The notes below the pieces were generated by a model that ran no database searches, was not told the origin of the DNA, and saw nothing but the letters and a program-made list of their open reading frames with translations. The position numbers were made by a program, and so were the translations under genes. 64,000 nt of DNA from Exobacillus caeni (lineage in GTDB: Bacteria; Bacillota; Bacilli; Bacillales; Guptibacillaceae), in NCBI RefSeq assembly GCF_005747095.1, contig NZ_SWLG01000008.1:215894-279893 (forward strand), read 5' to 3'. Below, in pieces: positions 45,375 through 54,811 of this stretch (position 1 is its first letter; every line of letters starts with the position of its first letter).

Positions 45375-46628
45375 TTATTTACTCTTCGTCTTCAGCTGCA
45401 CAAATCTTCTCTTTCCAACCTGAACAATCAGATCGTTTGTTATGGAGACATCAAGCTTAAGATCAGTAACCTTTTCTCCGTTAAGCTTCACACCGCCGTT
45501 TTGAATCATTCTTCGCGCTTCGCTTTTAGATTTCTGCAGGTCTAACTGAACAAGCAAATCAATAACAGGAACAAGCTTTTCACCTTCCCAGTTTACAGTA
45601 GGAATCTCATCTGGCATTGCTCCTTTTTGGAATACCGATTTAAAATGCTTTTCGGCAGATTCTGCAGCACCCTCTCCATGGTACATCCTCACTAGTGTCT
45701 TACCTAAAAGTATTTTTGCATCTTTTGGATGCAGCGAGCCATTTACGTATTCCTCTTCCAATCGGTCCTTCTCCTCATATGGCAGATCAGTCACTAGTTT
45801 AAAGTATTTAATAATTAACTCGTCCGGGATCGACATGGTCTTTCCAAACATATCATTGGGTTTATCGTCGACGCCAATGTAATTGTTCTTGGACTTTGAC
45901 ATTTTCTCTACTCCGTCTAACCCTTCGATAAGCGGCATCATCATAACTACCTGTTTCTCTTTTTCATAATGTTCCTGTAAATGTCTTCCCATCAAAAGGT
46001 TAAAGTGCTGATCGGTTCCGCCTAACTCTATATCACTTTTCAATTCAACTGAATCATAGCCCTGCATCAAAGGATAGAAAAATTCGTGGAGTGATATTGG
46101 CTTTCCTGAACCTAACCTGTTAGAAAAATCATTTCTTTCAAGCAGGCGGGCCACAGTGATGGTACCCGCTAAGCGAATGGTGTCTTCCAGAGTAAGGGAT
46201 GACAACCATTTAGAATTATAAAAGAGCTCTGCTTTTTCCATATCGAGCACTTTCCCGAACTGTTCAAAATAGGTCTGTGCATTTTTCTTCACTTCTTCAT
46301 CCGTAAGCTGCTTCCTCACCGCTGACTTTCCTGTTGGATCACCGATTTTTCCTGTGAAATCTCCTATAATCAATTGAATAACATGGCCATTTTCTTGAAA
46401 CTGCCTTAATTTGTTTAATACTACCGTATGGCCTATATGCACATCAGGAGCTGAAGGATCCAATCCGAGTTTAATTTTTAATGGTGTTTCATGGTAAATT
46501 GACTTTGCGATTTTATTTTTCAATTCTTCTGCAGGGATGATTTCTTGGGCACCCTGGGAATAAATCGAAAATTGCCTTTCTACTTCTTTTAATTGTTCGT
46601 TTGAAAGCTTCTCTAAAAAATTATCCAT
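45375..46628 (-). CDS. tyrZ: Tyrosyl-tRNA synthetase (TyrZ-like), T-box controlled
   Basis: A 417-residue class Ic synthetase. HIGH motif as DVHIGH (about 61-66), tyrosine-site [18 protein letters not shown] as EKMSKSKNN, and a C-terminal S4-like RNA-binding domain (about 350-415). The sequence looks more like the TyrZ subgroup of Bacillus than TyrS (e.g. [17 protein letters not shown]). A Tyr-specific T-box precedes it. Confidence 0.9.
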   Translation of the reverse strand: MDNFLEKLSNEQLKEVERQFSIYSQGAQEIIPAEELKNKIAKSIYHETPLKIKLGLDPSAPDVHIGHTVVLNKLRQFQENGHVIQLIIGDFTGKIGDPTGKSAVRKQLTDEEVKKNAQTYFEQFGKVLDMEKAELFYNSKWLSSLTLEDTIRLAGTITVARLLERNDFSNRLGSGKPISLHEFFYPLMQGYDSVELKSDIELGGTDQHFNLLMGRHLQEHYEKEKQVVMMMPLIEGLDGVEKMSKSKNNYIGVDDKPNDMFGKTMSIPDELIIKYFKLVTDLPYEEKDRLEEEYVNGSLHPKDAKILLGKTLVRMYHGEGAAESAEKHFKSVFQKGAMPDEIPTVNWEGEKLVPVIDLLVQLDLQKSKSEARRMIQNGGVKLNGEKVTDLKLDVSITNDLIVQVGKRRFVQLKTKSK

Positions 46629-46649
46629 GACTCTTTTCCCCTTTCAAAA

Positions 46650-46880
46650 TAAAAAAACCACATCCCTAATAAAGGGACGTGGTTGCACGCGGTACCACCC
46701 TTGTTGAAGAATTGTATAAAACCCTTCCGCTTATACGTATAACGGTACGCCCGTTCCCCGCTACTCCATTTCACAGGGAAAGTTCAAGGAGGTAATTCAC
46801 ACTTATCTTTGTTCCGATTCGCACCTGCCATCGGCTCTCTGATACAGGGAGATAAGATGCTACTGATTCCTTTCATTACT
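46650..46880 (-). ncRNA. T-box leader, tyrosine specifier
   Basis: On the minus strand: Stem I with AGTAGC and AGAGAGCCGATGG, a TAC specifier at 46794-46792 (GTGTGAATTACC), then the T-box AAGGGTGGTACCGCG (46700-46686) and terminator CCACGTCCC/GGGATGTGG with seven T (46650-46683). Confidence 0.95.
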
Positions 46881-46923
46881 TTTAAAATATATTAGAGATT
46901 ATTTTAGCTTAAAAACCTTATTT

Positions 46924-47142
46924 ATGACAAGGATTTTTTACTCTATTCAAAACTTAGCGGTTGCAATTTTAGATCTCTCATTGGAAAGCAGATATAATGG
47001 TAAAGGCCAGGGCTTCGCCACATCTCAAATAATTGCAAATAATGAAACTAGAAGACATACATTAATAAAAGAACGCTGGGGAGCTACCCCCCAACGTTAC
47101 GTAGCTATAACGCAAGAAGAGCGGTGGCTCGAAGACTATTAA
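46924..47142 (+). CDS. Possible 72-residue protein, or part of a small RNA
   Basis: An open frame on the plus strand, divergent from tyrZ, ending 12 nt before a strong terminator. The start (ATG at 46924) has no good ribosome site. The product (RYNGKGQGFATSQII ... QEERWLEDY) has no recognised family. It overlaps the candidate RNA at 47003-47190; one of the two readings is likely wrong. Confidence 0.25.
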   Translation: MTRIFYSIQNLAVAILDLSLESRYNGKGQGFATSQIIANNETRRHTLIKERWGATPQRYVAITQEERWLEDY

Positions 47143-47190
47143 AGATTGACTCATCCTATCCCTTGCCGGGGCAGGATGGTTATTTTTTTG
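47003..47190 (+). ncRNA. Candidate small RNA with its own promoter box and terminator
   Basis: A TATAAT at 46993-46998 would start a transcript of about 185 nt. It contains AACGCTGGGG...CCCCCCAACGTT as a strong internal hairpin (about 47073-47100) and ends in a clear Rho-independent terminator (CATCCT...AGGATG with CCC/GGG, then TTATTTTTTT). The -35 is poor. Confidence 0.3.
47154..47190 (+). terminator. Rho-independent terminator in the tyrZ-rimL gap
   Basis: CATCCT-AT-CCC ... GGGG-C-AGGATG is followed by GTTATTTTTTT. No annotated plus-strand gene other than the candidates above needs it. Confidence 0.8.
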
Positions 47191-47297
47191 CTTGTAACCG
47201 CAATAATAGTAACCATAAGTTTCAAGCAAAACTGCTCGTTAAAATCAACGCTTCATAGGCACTGAAGCTTTATTCTCCACCCTATACTCTTTTAATC

Positions 47298-47843
47298 CTA
47301 ATTACTTACCCAATCTTCCTTTAGAATTCCATATAGTGCATGATCTTCAAATTTTCCGTGCAAATATTCTTTTTGCCGGATAATGCCTTCCTGTTTAAAA
47401 CCGAGTCTTTCAGGGACTGCCCTGCTTCTATTATTAGAGGTAACAGCCTGAATCTGCACTCTGTTTAAGCCAAGCTCATGAAAAGCTGCATCGAGCAGGC
47501 CTTTGCATGTCCTGCTGATTATTCCTTTTCCTTCATAATTTTTAGATATCCAATAGCCTATTTCGGCACTCTTATTGTTCATGTCAATATCATGCAGGCT
47601 CATTGTACCTACCAACTCACGGTTAAATAAAATACCCATATGATAAGCGGAATTTTCTGCATAACTGCGTAGCGCAGTTTCAATAAATTTCTCTGTATCA
47701 CTTACTTCTTTCGTACTATCTGTAAAACCAAGGAAAGTTCGAATATGCTCCCTTGATTCTTCCATAAGTTCAAATAACCTTTGGGCATCTTGTTTTTGCC
47801 ATAACTTTAACTGCAGTTCTTGATCAATTCGATAGGTAAACAT
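47298..47843 (-). CDS. RimJ/RimL-type GNAT acetyltransferase
   Basis: A 181-residue GNAT of the ribosomal-protein serine/alanine N-acetyltransferase type (YdaF-like): LVGTMSLHDIDMNNKSAEIGYWI, then NYEGKGIISRTCKGLLDAAF and NNRSRAVPERLGFKQEGI (short parts quoted). The expected Asn-x-AS in that last motif is altered (SRAVPERLGF). The ATG at 47843 follows GGGGGAG. Target not known. Confidence 0.87.
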   Translation of the reverse strand: MFTYRIDQELQLKLWQKQDAQRLFELMEESREHIRTFLGFTDSTKEVSDTEKFIETALRSYAENSAYHMGILFNRELVGTMSLHDIDMNNKSAEIGYWISKNYEGKGIISRTCKGLLDAAFHELGLNRVQIQAVTSNNRSRAVPERLGFKQEGIIRQKEYLHGKFEDHALYGILKEDWVSN

Positions 47844-47876
47844 TTGACTCCCCCGTTCCATTTCTTCTCTCTTTGT

Positions 47877-48377
47877 TCACTGCTTTTCTAATAATAAAAA
47901 TTCATCAGGATGACTTCGTATGTGTGCACAGATCAAGCCTTTTGTGCCCGGCACTATTCTTAGAAAATCTTCATAGAGATCAGTAACTATTTGTTCCTTT
48001 TTTCCATCGAGTAATTGTCGAGGTTCAGACCCCTGCAAAAGAAAATTTTCCGTAAATTCCCTTTCTGTCTTTTCTAAGAAACCCAACATATCATTGTCCT
48101 GAAAATATAGAAACGATCGCTTGATCTCTTTCCAAGTAGCAGGTTGTTCCCCTACAAGAAGAGACATCCATAAATAAAATTCTGTCACACTATCCTTCCC
48201 ATGGTCATAAAGGACTCGAAACATCATAAGGGATTGCTGTCCTCTCGTAAGCTGGTTATACACACTGGATTTCACATCATAACTTTTGCCGCGTATTTTT
48301 AAAATCACCGGCTCAATCACCTTCCATAACGACTCCTCATTTTCCATGGATATCAAGTCCTTATTCGAGATTGTCAT
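47877..48377 (-). CDS. Hypothetical protein
   Basis: 166 residues, mostly helical and mildly acidic, without transmembrane segment, signal peptide or recognised motif. I do not know the family. ATG at 48377 is preceded by GGAGAGGTGG; the frame also opens at a GTG four codons earlier inside that site. It is followed 34 nt later by the RimL-type gene and may be cotranscribed. Confidence 0.6.
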   Translation of the reverse strand: MTISNKDLISMENEESLWKVIEPVILKIRGKSYDVKSSVYNQLTRGQQSLMMFRVLYDHGKDSVTEFYLWMSLLVGEQPATWKEIKRSFLYFQDNDMLGFLEKTEREFTENFLLQGSEPRQLLDGKKEQIVTDLYEDFLRIVPGTKGLICAHIRSHPDEFLLLEKQ

Positions 48378-48468
48378 GAACACTTCCACCTCTCCAAGAG
48401 TATTGTGAATCCCTTTGCCATGGTTAAAATGTTTTAAAATATACCGAAGACTTTTTGGATTTTGTTTC

Positions 48469-49470
48469 TCAGGTTAGCTTTTCTGTCCGTTCAAATCCAG
48501 TTCGATACCGATCCATCACATTCATAAGCTTTGAGCTTAAACCGGCCAGCCACTCAGCCTTGTTATGAGAAGGCGCACCATCAACAGCGCGTTTCAACTT
48601 CGCAAATGTCACCAAGTTATGAAGCCTCATAAACCATTCAATCTGTTGAAGCAGCTCATAATCTATATCGGTTTTTATTTGATAACCTTTGATAAATGCC
48701 TTAAAAGAAGGATGTTCCAATTCGATTTCCTCTTTGAATAAATCCCTAAGCGCATAGGCAATATCTGCGACATACCAGTTTCCCGAACAGTCGTCAAAGT
48801 CCAATATATTGATGGTATCTTCTGTCCAGCAAAGATTATCAAGTTCAAAATCATAATGAATCAAACCATAGTTTTCCTTTGTAGCATGCAAGCTTTCAAG
48901 CCAATCACTTACTAAATGAAGTTCTCTTTCTGTAACAGGATCATGTTCAACAACCGTCTCTTTAATAAAAGCAAGCTGGTCTTTCCAGTTTGTGCGGTTA
49001 TGTAAATGTTTTTCAGAGACACTTTTCATTGCTTTATGAAGGTTCCCCAGACTTTCGCCCCACCGCATAAATTCTTCTTCAGCCAAATCTTCGAGCTCCT
49101 TGTGTCTTCCTTTAAGTTTTTTAAATACAACTGCATAGAATGTTCCGACTTCTGTTTGAACTTCTTCTACAAGATTACCATCCAGCGACTTAATAGGCTG
49201 CACTACGTTTAAAGAATATTGATTTAAATCCTGTAAAATAGCTATCTCAGACTGAACTGTGTAAAAGGTTCTTTCAGAAGCTTCGTTTATTCTTAGAAAA
49301 TAAATATCTTCTCCTTTTTTAAATATAAACAAAAAATTGGCGCTTGCACGATAATACTTTACTGTTCCTGGGGTATGCTCCCACCTATTAAGAATCATTT
49401 CTGCAATCGGGCTTTTCCAATTTTCATCAAGAGTATCGACGACCTTTTCCATCATGCTGAGCTTCATCAT
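48469..49470 (-). CDS. Phosphotransferase of the APH/choline-kinase fold
   Basis: About 333 residues with the kinase-fold motifs of the aminoglycoside phosphotransferase superfamily: catalytic loop HYDFELDN (Asp and Asn) and metal motif LDFDDC. The N-lobe shows FLRINEASER. The physiological substrate is unknown (antibiotics, homoserine, choline and sugars are all known in the superfamily). The ATG at 49470 has TGAGGTG upstream; a GTG at 49494 overlaps the preceding gene and lacks a site. Second of a tandem pair. Confidence 0.8.
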   Translation of the reverse strand: MMKLSMMEKVVDTLDENWKSPIAEMILNRWEHTPGTVKYYRASANFLFIFKKGEDIYFLRINEASERTFYTVQSEIAILQDLNQYSLNVVQPIKSLDGNLVEEVQTEVGTFYAVVFKKLKGRHKELEDLAEEEFMRWGESLGNLHKAMKSVSEKHLHNRTNWKDQLAFIKETVVEHDPVTERELHLVSDWLESLHATKENYGLIHYDFELDNLCWTEDTINILDFDDCSGNWYVADIAYALRDLFKEEIELEHPSFKAFIKGYQIKTDIDYELLQQIEWFMRLHNLVTFAKLKRAVDGAPSHNKAEWLAGLSSKLMNVMDRYRTGFERTEKLT

Positions 49471-49493
49471 AGCAACGCACCTCATCAGTTTCA

Positions 49494-50321
49494 CTAAATT
49501 GTTTTCAGGTTTTCATCTGAGATATTTTCTAAGTGGTATTCAATTTCCTTTAACAGCAACTGTTTTTCTTCTTTTGACAATTCTTCCTCTAATCTTGCTG
49601 CCATAAGAGGCAGGAGCCACATCTTCATCTCTTCCTCTTTCGTTCCTGTAAGCCTCGAGTATTCTTTAATGTATTCCTCACACAATACTGTTCTTAATTC
49701 CTCGATTTTCTCTCTCGCAGCTACCGGCATTTCGGTGGGTAAAATTGCATATTTGTAGATCATCACTGTTCTTGCCACATCAGAGAGAGGGTTTCCTTTA
49801 CATGCCGTTTCCCAGTCTATGACCACCTTCTTTTCCTGCTCAACTAATACATTATCAGTATGAAAATCCCCATGGCAAAGAACGTTTGCATCCGGAAGCT
49901 TTGCAAGATAGGATAAGATTTGTTCTTTAGACCGATAATCGAGTAGCCGCGTACGTTTAATAATTGCTTGTAATTTTGCTGTAAAAGCTGGCAGGTTTCT
50001 TGCATCAACACGGTGTATGTTTTGATGCAGTTTTGCTAACTCCTTTGCAGATTCGGTGACATTTCCATTGGGATCAAGTAGCTTCTCTGTCATAGAAACA
50101 CCACTGATCTTTTCGTAAACAATCCCTGAACGGCCATCCATCTCAACACTTCCGTAAACTTGAGGCACCATTAGTCCCATGCTTTGCAGCCATTTACCAA
50201 GCACTACTTCCTGTTCAACAAAAGACTCTTTCACCGAATGAAAGAACAGCTTAATTACCTTACCTTCTTCCCAGTCGTAAATTTCCCCTGTCCTTCCCTT
50301 CCCGATCAATTTTCCAATCAT
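49494..50321 (-). CDS. Phosphotransferase of the aminoglycoside kinase superfamily
   Basis: About 275 residues. N-lobe GKGRTGEIYDWEEGKVIKLF, catalytic loop CHGDFHTDNVLV and metal motif VIDWETA are all present. Closest in look to the Bacillus APH family of unknown substrate. It overlaps or adjoins the next kinase-fold gene, so the two may act in one pathway or be a duplication, though they are not alike in detail. The ATG at 50321 has GGGGTGA 7 nt upstream. Confidence 0.82.
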   Translation of the reverse strand: MIGKLIGKGRTGEIYDWEEGKVIKLFFHSVKESFVEQEVVLGKWLQSMGLMVPQVYGSVEMDGRSGIVYEKISGVSMTEKLLDPNGNVTESAKELAKLHQNIHRVDARNLPAFTAKLQAIIKRTRLLDYRSKEQILSYLAKLPDANVLCHGDFHTDNVLVEQEKKVVIDWETACKGNPLSDVARTVMIYKYAILPTEMPVAAREKIEELRTVLCEEYIKEYSRLTGTKEEEMKMWLLPLMAARLEEELSKEEKQLLLKEIEYHLENISDENLKTI

Positions 50322-50417
50322 TGAATTCACCCCATTTACGTATCGTAAAAGTTTCAAATCGCTTTCCAACCTGTTAAAATGAATTTATTGACAATTTACA
50401 TAAAGGAGACTTATTTT

Positions 50418-51650
50418 ATGCTTACATACCAAAAAAACCTTGAAAAATATGCTGATCTAGGTGTTAGAGTCGGCGTGAATATCCAGAAAGATCAAACGCT
50501 TGTTGTTAATGCACCGCTAGCAGCTGCTGAATTAGTTCGCCTGGTTGCAAAAAAGGCATATGAAGCGGGAGCAAAGAATGTGCATGTTGAGTGGCATGAT
50601 GATGATCTTACTAGAATTAAATTCGACATGGCACCTGATGAAGCCTTCAAAGATTTCCCGATGTGGAAAGCAAAAGGATATGAAGAGATGGCAGAAAATG
50701 GAGCTGCGTTCATGTCAATCGTTGCTTCTAATCCCGATCTGCTCAAAGGGGTAGACCCCGAAAGAATCGCTGAAGCTAATAAAACCGGCGGAAAAGCAAT
50801 GGGCAAATACCGTGAATATGCACAGGCCGACAAAATCAGCTGGACCGTTCTTGCCGCTCCTTCTAAAGAATGGGCTGCCAAAGTTTTTCCTGATGCAAAT
50901 GAAGAAGAACAAATGTCTAAGTTATGGGATGCTATCTTTAAGGCAACAAGAGCTGATTTAGAAGATCCTATACAAGCGTGGAAAAAACACAATGAAAACT
51001 TAAGTGAAAAGGTAGATTACCTCAACAATAAAAAATACAAAAAGCTGCACTATAAAGCTGAAGGCACCGACTTAACAATTGAACTTCCGGATGGCCACCT
51101 GTGGGTTGGAGGCGGCGGCCCAAATGAAAGAGGAGCGATATTTGTAGCTAATATGCCGACAGAAGAGGTATTTACCACTCCTTTAAAAGACGGCGTTAAC
51201 GGTACTGTTTCCAGTACCAAGCCTTTAAGTTACGGTGGTAATTTGATCGAAAACTTCAGCCTTACTTTCGAAAAAGGAAAAATTGTCGACTATAAAGCTG
51301 AAGAAGGCTATGAGACGTTGAAGCGATTGATCGAAACAGATGAAGGATCCCATTACTTAGGAGAAGTAGCCCTAGTCCCTCACGATTCGCCAATTTCAAA
51401 TACGAACATCATTTTCTTCAACACACTGTTTGATGAGAACGCATCCTGCCACCTTGCGATTGGAAACGCTTATGCTTCCTGTCTCGAAGGCGGAACAAAA
51501 ATGAGCAAAGAAGAATTAGAAAAAGCAGGTGCAAACTCCAGCATTACCCACGTTGATTTTATGATCGGCTCAGCTGAAATAGACATCGATGGAATTATGG
51601 AAAACGGTGAAGAAGAACCGTTGTTTAGAAACGGCAACTGGGCATTTTAA
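50418..51650 (+). CDS. ampS: M29 family aminopeptidase (AmpS/AmpII-like)
   Basis: A 410-residue metal aminopeptidase of the thermophilic (M29) family. Ligand motifs: GGPNERGAIF, DEGSHYLGEVALV, ENASCHLAIGNAY and THVDFMIGS supply the Glu, His and Asp ligands. Cytoplasmic peptide turnover. The frame opens 13 codons earlier, but the ATG at 50418 follows AAAGGAG at good distance. Confidence 0.95.
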   Translation: MLTYQKNLEKYADLGVRVGVNIQKDQTLVVNAPLAAAELVRLVAKKAYEAGAKNVHVEWHDDDLTRIKFDMAPDEAFKDFPMWKAKGYEEMAENGAAFMSIVASNPDLLKGVDPERIAEANKTGGKAMGKYREYAQADKISWTVLAAPSKEWAAKVFPDANEEEQMSKLWDAIFKATRADLEDPIQAWKKHNENLSEKVDYLNNKKYKKLHYKAEGTDLTIELPDGHLWVGGGGPNERGAIFVANMPTEEVFTTPLKDGVNGTVSSTKPLSYGGNLIENFSLTFEKGKIVDYKAEEGYETLKRLIETDEGSHYLGEVALVPHDSPISNTNIIFFNTLFDENASCHLAIGNAYASCLEGGTKMSKEELEKAGANSSITHVDFMIGSAEIDIDGIMENGEEEPLFRNGNWAF

Positions 51651-51666
51651 AAACCCCCACATTTTA

Positions 51667-51706
51667 GCCCCTTCCTGTATGACAATGCAGGAAGGGGCTT
51701 TTTTCA
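51667..51706 (+). terminator. Terminator after ampS
   Basis: GCCCCTTCCTG pairs with CAGGAAGGGGC, followed by six T. Confidence 0.95.
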
Positions 51707-51844
51707 TGGAGTGAAGTCCAAACAACTTATGGTGTAGGTTCTTTTCTCTCTTTCTAACCAAAAATGCCCTTGTATAACAGAAACAAATTAAACCAGCATA
51801 ATAACATCGTGATAATTCAGATAGCTGTTTGGAGGGACAATACC

Positions 51845-53104
51845 TTGAAAAAGAAATGGGATCTTTTTGCATTAGCTTCTATCCCGCTCGTTATGACATT
51901 AGGAAACTCCATGCTTATTCCAGTTTTGCCTACCATGGAGAAGGAAATCGGAATCACCCCTTTCCAGTCCAGTATGATCATTACTGTATATTCGATCGTA
52001 GCAATCCTTCTCATTCCTTTTGCCGGTTATATCTCAGATCGAATCGGAAGAAAAAAAGTTATCATCCCAAGCCTAATTATCACAGGTCTCGGAGGGGCAC
52101 TCTCCGCCTTTGCTGCCTGGAAATTAAATAATCCTTATACCGTTATTTTAATCGGCCGTTTCTTACAGGGAATAGGAGCCGCGGGAGCTTTTCCAGTCGT
52201 TCTTCCAACCGTGGGGGACTTATTTAAAAAGGATGAAGAGATTAGTAAAGGGTTAGGAATTATCGAAACCTCCAATACATTCGGCAAAGTTTTAAGTCCG
52301 ATTTTAGGGGCAATCCTGGCGGCAATCATATGGTTTATCCCTTTTGTCTCTATCCCTATCTTTTCACTAGTATCTGTTTTATTGATGCTTTTTTTAGTTA
52401 AACCCCCGGTAAATGACGAAGAAAAGGTTACGTTTAAAAAGTTCGCCTATTCTATAAAAGGAATATTCTCTAAAAACTGGCGTTGGTTATCATCTGTGTT
52501 TTTAATAGGATGTTTTAACATGTTCATTTTATTTGGCTTTCTTTTTCACTTGTCATCCATATTGGAATCAAAGTTTGGCATAAATGGAATTTCAAAAGGC
52601 GGAATATTGGCTATCCCACTTTTCGTTCTATGCCTGGCATCTTATTACACCGGCAAAAAAATAGGTAAAAATAAAAATATTATGAAATGGACAATCTTTA
52701 TTGGAAATTTAACCTGTGGTGTTACGCTACTTTTAATCAAACCTGGAGCTAGCCTATTAATGATCATAACGTTGCTCTCCTTTGGCAGTGCAGGAATCGG
52801 AGTTTCATTACCATGTCTGGATGCTTTAATTACGGAAGGGATCGATAAGCAAGAAAGAGGGACGATCACATCAATTTACAGCAGTATGAGATTTATAGGG
52901 GTAGCTGCCGGACCCCCGGTCGTTGCAACATTGATGGGATTTTCCTTTAATTTGGTCTACCTTTGCCTGGCTGTGTTCAGTGTTCTTGGTTCTCTGTTAA
53001 CCTTTTTTGCCATTAAACCCGATCCATCTCCAGAAAAACGGGGATTAGCTGACAAACTGGACAAGCTGGATGTGCCAAACACTCTTTTTGCATCGAAAAA
53101 ATAA
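51845..53104 (+). CDS. MFS transporter, probable multidrug efflux
   Basis: A 419-residue, twelve-helix major facilitator. Motif A GYISDRIGRKKVIIP (about 65-79), motif B-like IGRFLQGIGAAGAFPV, and a GxLSPxLG-type motif C region LSPILGAILAAII. Likely a drug:H+ antiporter. The start is TTG at 51845, 9 nt after GGAGGG; the frame extends further upstream into ordinary intergenic sequence. Confidence 0.87.
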   Translation: MKKKWDLFALASIPLVMTLGNSMLIPVLPTMEKEIGITPFQSSMIITVYSIVAILLIPFAGYISDRIGRKKVIIPSLIITGLGGALSAFAAWKLNNPYTVILIGRFLQGIGAAGAFPVVLPTVGDLFKKDEEISKGLGIIETSNTFGKVLSPILGAILAAIIWFIPFVSIPIFSLVSVLLMLFLVKPPVNDEEKVTFKKFAYSIKGIFSKNWRWLSSVFLIGCFNMFILFGFLFHLSSILESKFGINGISKGGILAIPLFVLCLASYYTGKKIGKNKNIMKWTIFIGNLTCGVTLLLIKPGASLLMIITLLSFGSAGIGVSLPCLDALITEGIDKQERGTITSIYSSMRFIGVAAGPPVVATLMGFSFNLVYLCLAVFSVLGSLLTFFAIKPDPSPEKRGLADKLDKLDVPNTLFASKK

Positions 53105-53141
53105 GAAGACGGACAGCTAATAACTGCTGATCCGTCTTCTA
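53095..53141 (-). terminator. Terminator after the FMN oxidoreductase gene
   Basis: AGAAGACGGA pairs with TCCGTCTTCT around a smaller CAGC/GCTG hairpin; on the minus strand it is followed by TATTTTTTC, overlapping the MFS 3' end. Confidence 0.8.
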
Positions 53142-53157
53142 ATCCTAGCAACATGAT

Positions 53158-54762
53158 TTAGTGTTTTTGGAGCTGGGCTCTTTTTGCTGCATGAATAAGA
53201 TCTTCCACAGGAGAAACACGACCCAGGTCATCCTTGTGGACAATATGTTTTCGTTCAAACTTCGTAGGAGAATCGAGTCCAGCTGCAGCCGCTAGATTAA
53301 ACAGGCCTTCACGCAATGAAATTACATAGTTTGCAACCCGATAATGCTTCTCTTCTACAATTAACCCTTCTTGCAGTTTCTTATCAGTAGTAGCGACACC
53401 TACAGGGCATTCATTCGTATGGCATACTTGAGCCATGATACAGCCTACACTAATCATGAACCCGCGTGCGATGTTGACTAAATCTGCTCCCATCGCAAGT
53501 GCGATTGCAATTTTATCAGGAGTAATCAACTTTCCTGATGCAATCACCTTCACTCTATCCCTTACTTCGTATTTCTTCAGTATTTCATCCACTACAGGAA
53601 GGGCAGCTTGAATCGGCAGCCCGACTCCATCAGCAAGTTCCTGGAATGTAGCACCTGTTCCCCCTTCTCCACCATCTACAGTGATAAAATCGGGTCCTTT
53701 TCCTGTTTCCTTCATCGTGGAGACCATGTTTTCTAGAGCATCGAGGTCACCTACTACAATTTTCATACCAACCGGTTTTCCGCCAACATCTCTTAACTTC
53801 TCAATAAAATCAAACATAGAATCCGGATTATCAAACTCGTAGAATCGATTTGGACTGTTAATCGTTTTACCTGGTTCAACAAGGCGAATTTTTGCAATCT
53901 CTTCGGTTACTTTGGATCCTTCCACATGTCCGCCCCTTGTCTTAGCTCCCTGTGCTAGTTTTAATTCAAAAGCTTTCACCTGATCCATTTCACTTTTTTT
54001 CTTAAACTCTTCCCAGGAGAACTCACCGCTTGGCTTTCTTACTCCAAACAGATCCGGACCGATTTGCATAATAATATCCGGGTTTCCGGCTAAATGGTGG
54101 TCAGACAGGCCGCCTTCTCCAGTATTCATCCATGTTCCCTTTGCAAGGCCCAATCCTTTTGATAGTGCGGTAATCGCATTCTCTCCAAGAGCTCCAAAAC
54201 TCATTGCAGATTGTCCGACAAGCCCTTTCACCTTAAATGGCTCCCTGCACCTGTTTTCACCAAGAACAACTGCGTCTTCATCTCTTAAAAAGTACGGATC
54301 AACAAGCTGTTCTTCATGATGTTCTTTACGAGTAAAAAGACCGTCCTTGTCTATTTTATAGGCCTTCGTTTTGATCTTATCCGTGTTATCTACCTTCAGC
54401 TCATCTCGCAACTTGGGGAATAAAGTATTTCGAATATAAAAGCCCTCAGCTTGAAAGTCTCGGTCAGATCCAAAGCCAATCAAGCGCTGTTTATATTTTC
54501 CGGCCTTTACAACGTCCTGGTATTCCTTCCTCGAGAATGGTTTTCCTTCATTATCGTTATTAAATAAATATTGCCGTAACTCCGGCCCGATTTTTTCTGT
54601 CATATACCGGACATTACCCAGAACAGGAAAGTTTCTCAAAATCGCATGCTGCTTTTGCCGATCGTCTTTTATATAAAGCCAAACTAAAAACCCGACCGGA
54701 ATTAAAAGAGCAAGAACTACAATTACGAGAAGAGCTATTACTAAATATGCAACAGTACTCAC
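53158..54762 (-). CDS. yerD: FMN-binding glutamate synthase-like protein (YerD-like), membrane-anchored
   Basis: 534 residues: an N-terminal transmembrane helix (about 5-30) and a GltB-type FMN barrel. It contains MSFGALGENAI, MNTGEGGLSDHH, GSKVTEEIA, DGGEGGTG and a cysteine cluster CIMAQVCHTNECPVG (C-x5-C-x4-C) for a 3Fe-4S centre. It lacks the glutaminase domain, so it is not a complete glutamate synthase; the donor and acceptor are unknown. Matches Bacillus YerD in layout. Start GTG at 54762, AAGGGTGAT upstream. Confidence 0.88.
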   Translation of the reverse strand: MSTVAYLVIALLVIVVLALLIPVGFLVWLYIKDDRQKQHAILRNFPVLGNVRYMTEKIGPELRQYLFNNDNEGKPFSRKEYQDVVKAGKYKQRLIGFGSDRDFQAEGFYIRNTLFPKLRDELKVDNTDKIKTKAYKIDKDGLFTRKEHHEEQLVDPYFLRDEDAVVLGENRCREPFKVKGLVGQSAMSFGALGENAITALSKGLGLAKGTWMNTGEGGLSDHHLAGNPDIIMQIGPDLFGVRKPSGEFSWEEFKKKSEMDQVKAFELKLAQGAKTRGGHVEGSKVTEEIAKIRLVEPGKTINSPNRFYEFDNPDSMFDFIEKLRDVGGKPVGMKIVVGDLDALENMVSTMKETGKGPDFITVDGGEGGTGATFQELADGVGLPIQAALPVVDEILKKYEVRDRVKVIASGKLITPDKIAIALAMGADLVNIARGFMISVGCIMAQVCHTNECPVGVATTDKKLQEGLIVEEKHYRVANYVISLREGLFNLAAAAGLDSPTKFERKHIVHKDDLGRVSPVEDLIHAAKRAQLQKH

Positions 54763-54811
54763 AATATCACCCTTTTCTTGTCATTACTTTATTTTTATCT
54801 GGTCTAACCGA

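Noticed and set aside
50492..50992. Long minus-strand frame (166 codons) inside ampS
   Set aside because: Lies entirely antisense to a strongly supported aminopeptidase, has no ribosome site and has the composition of a mirror frame.
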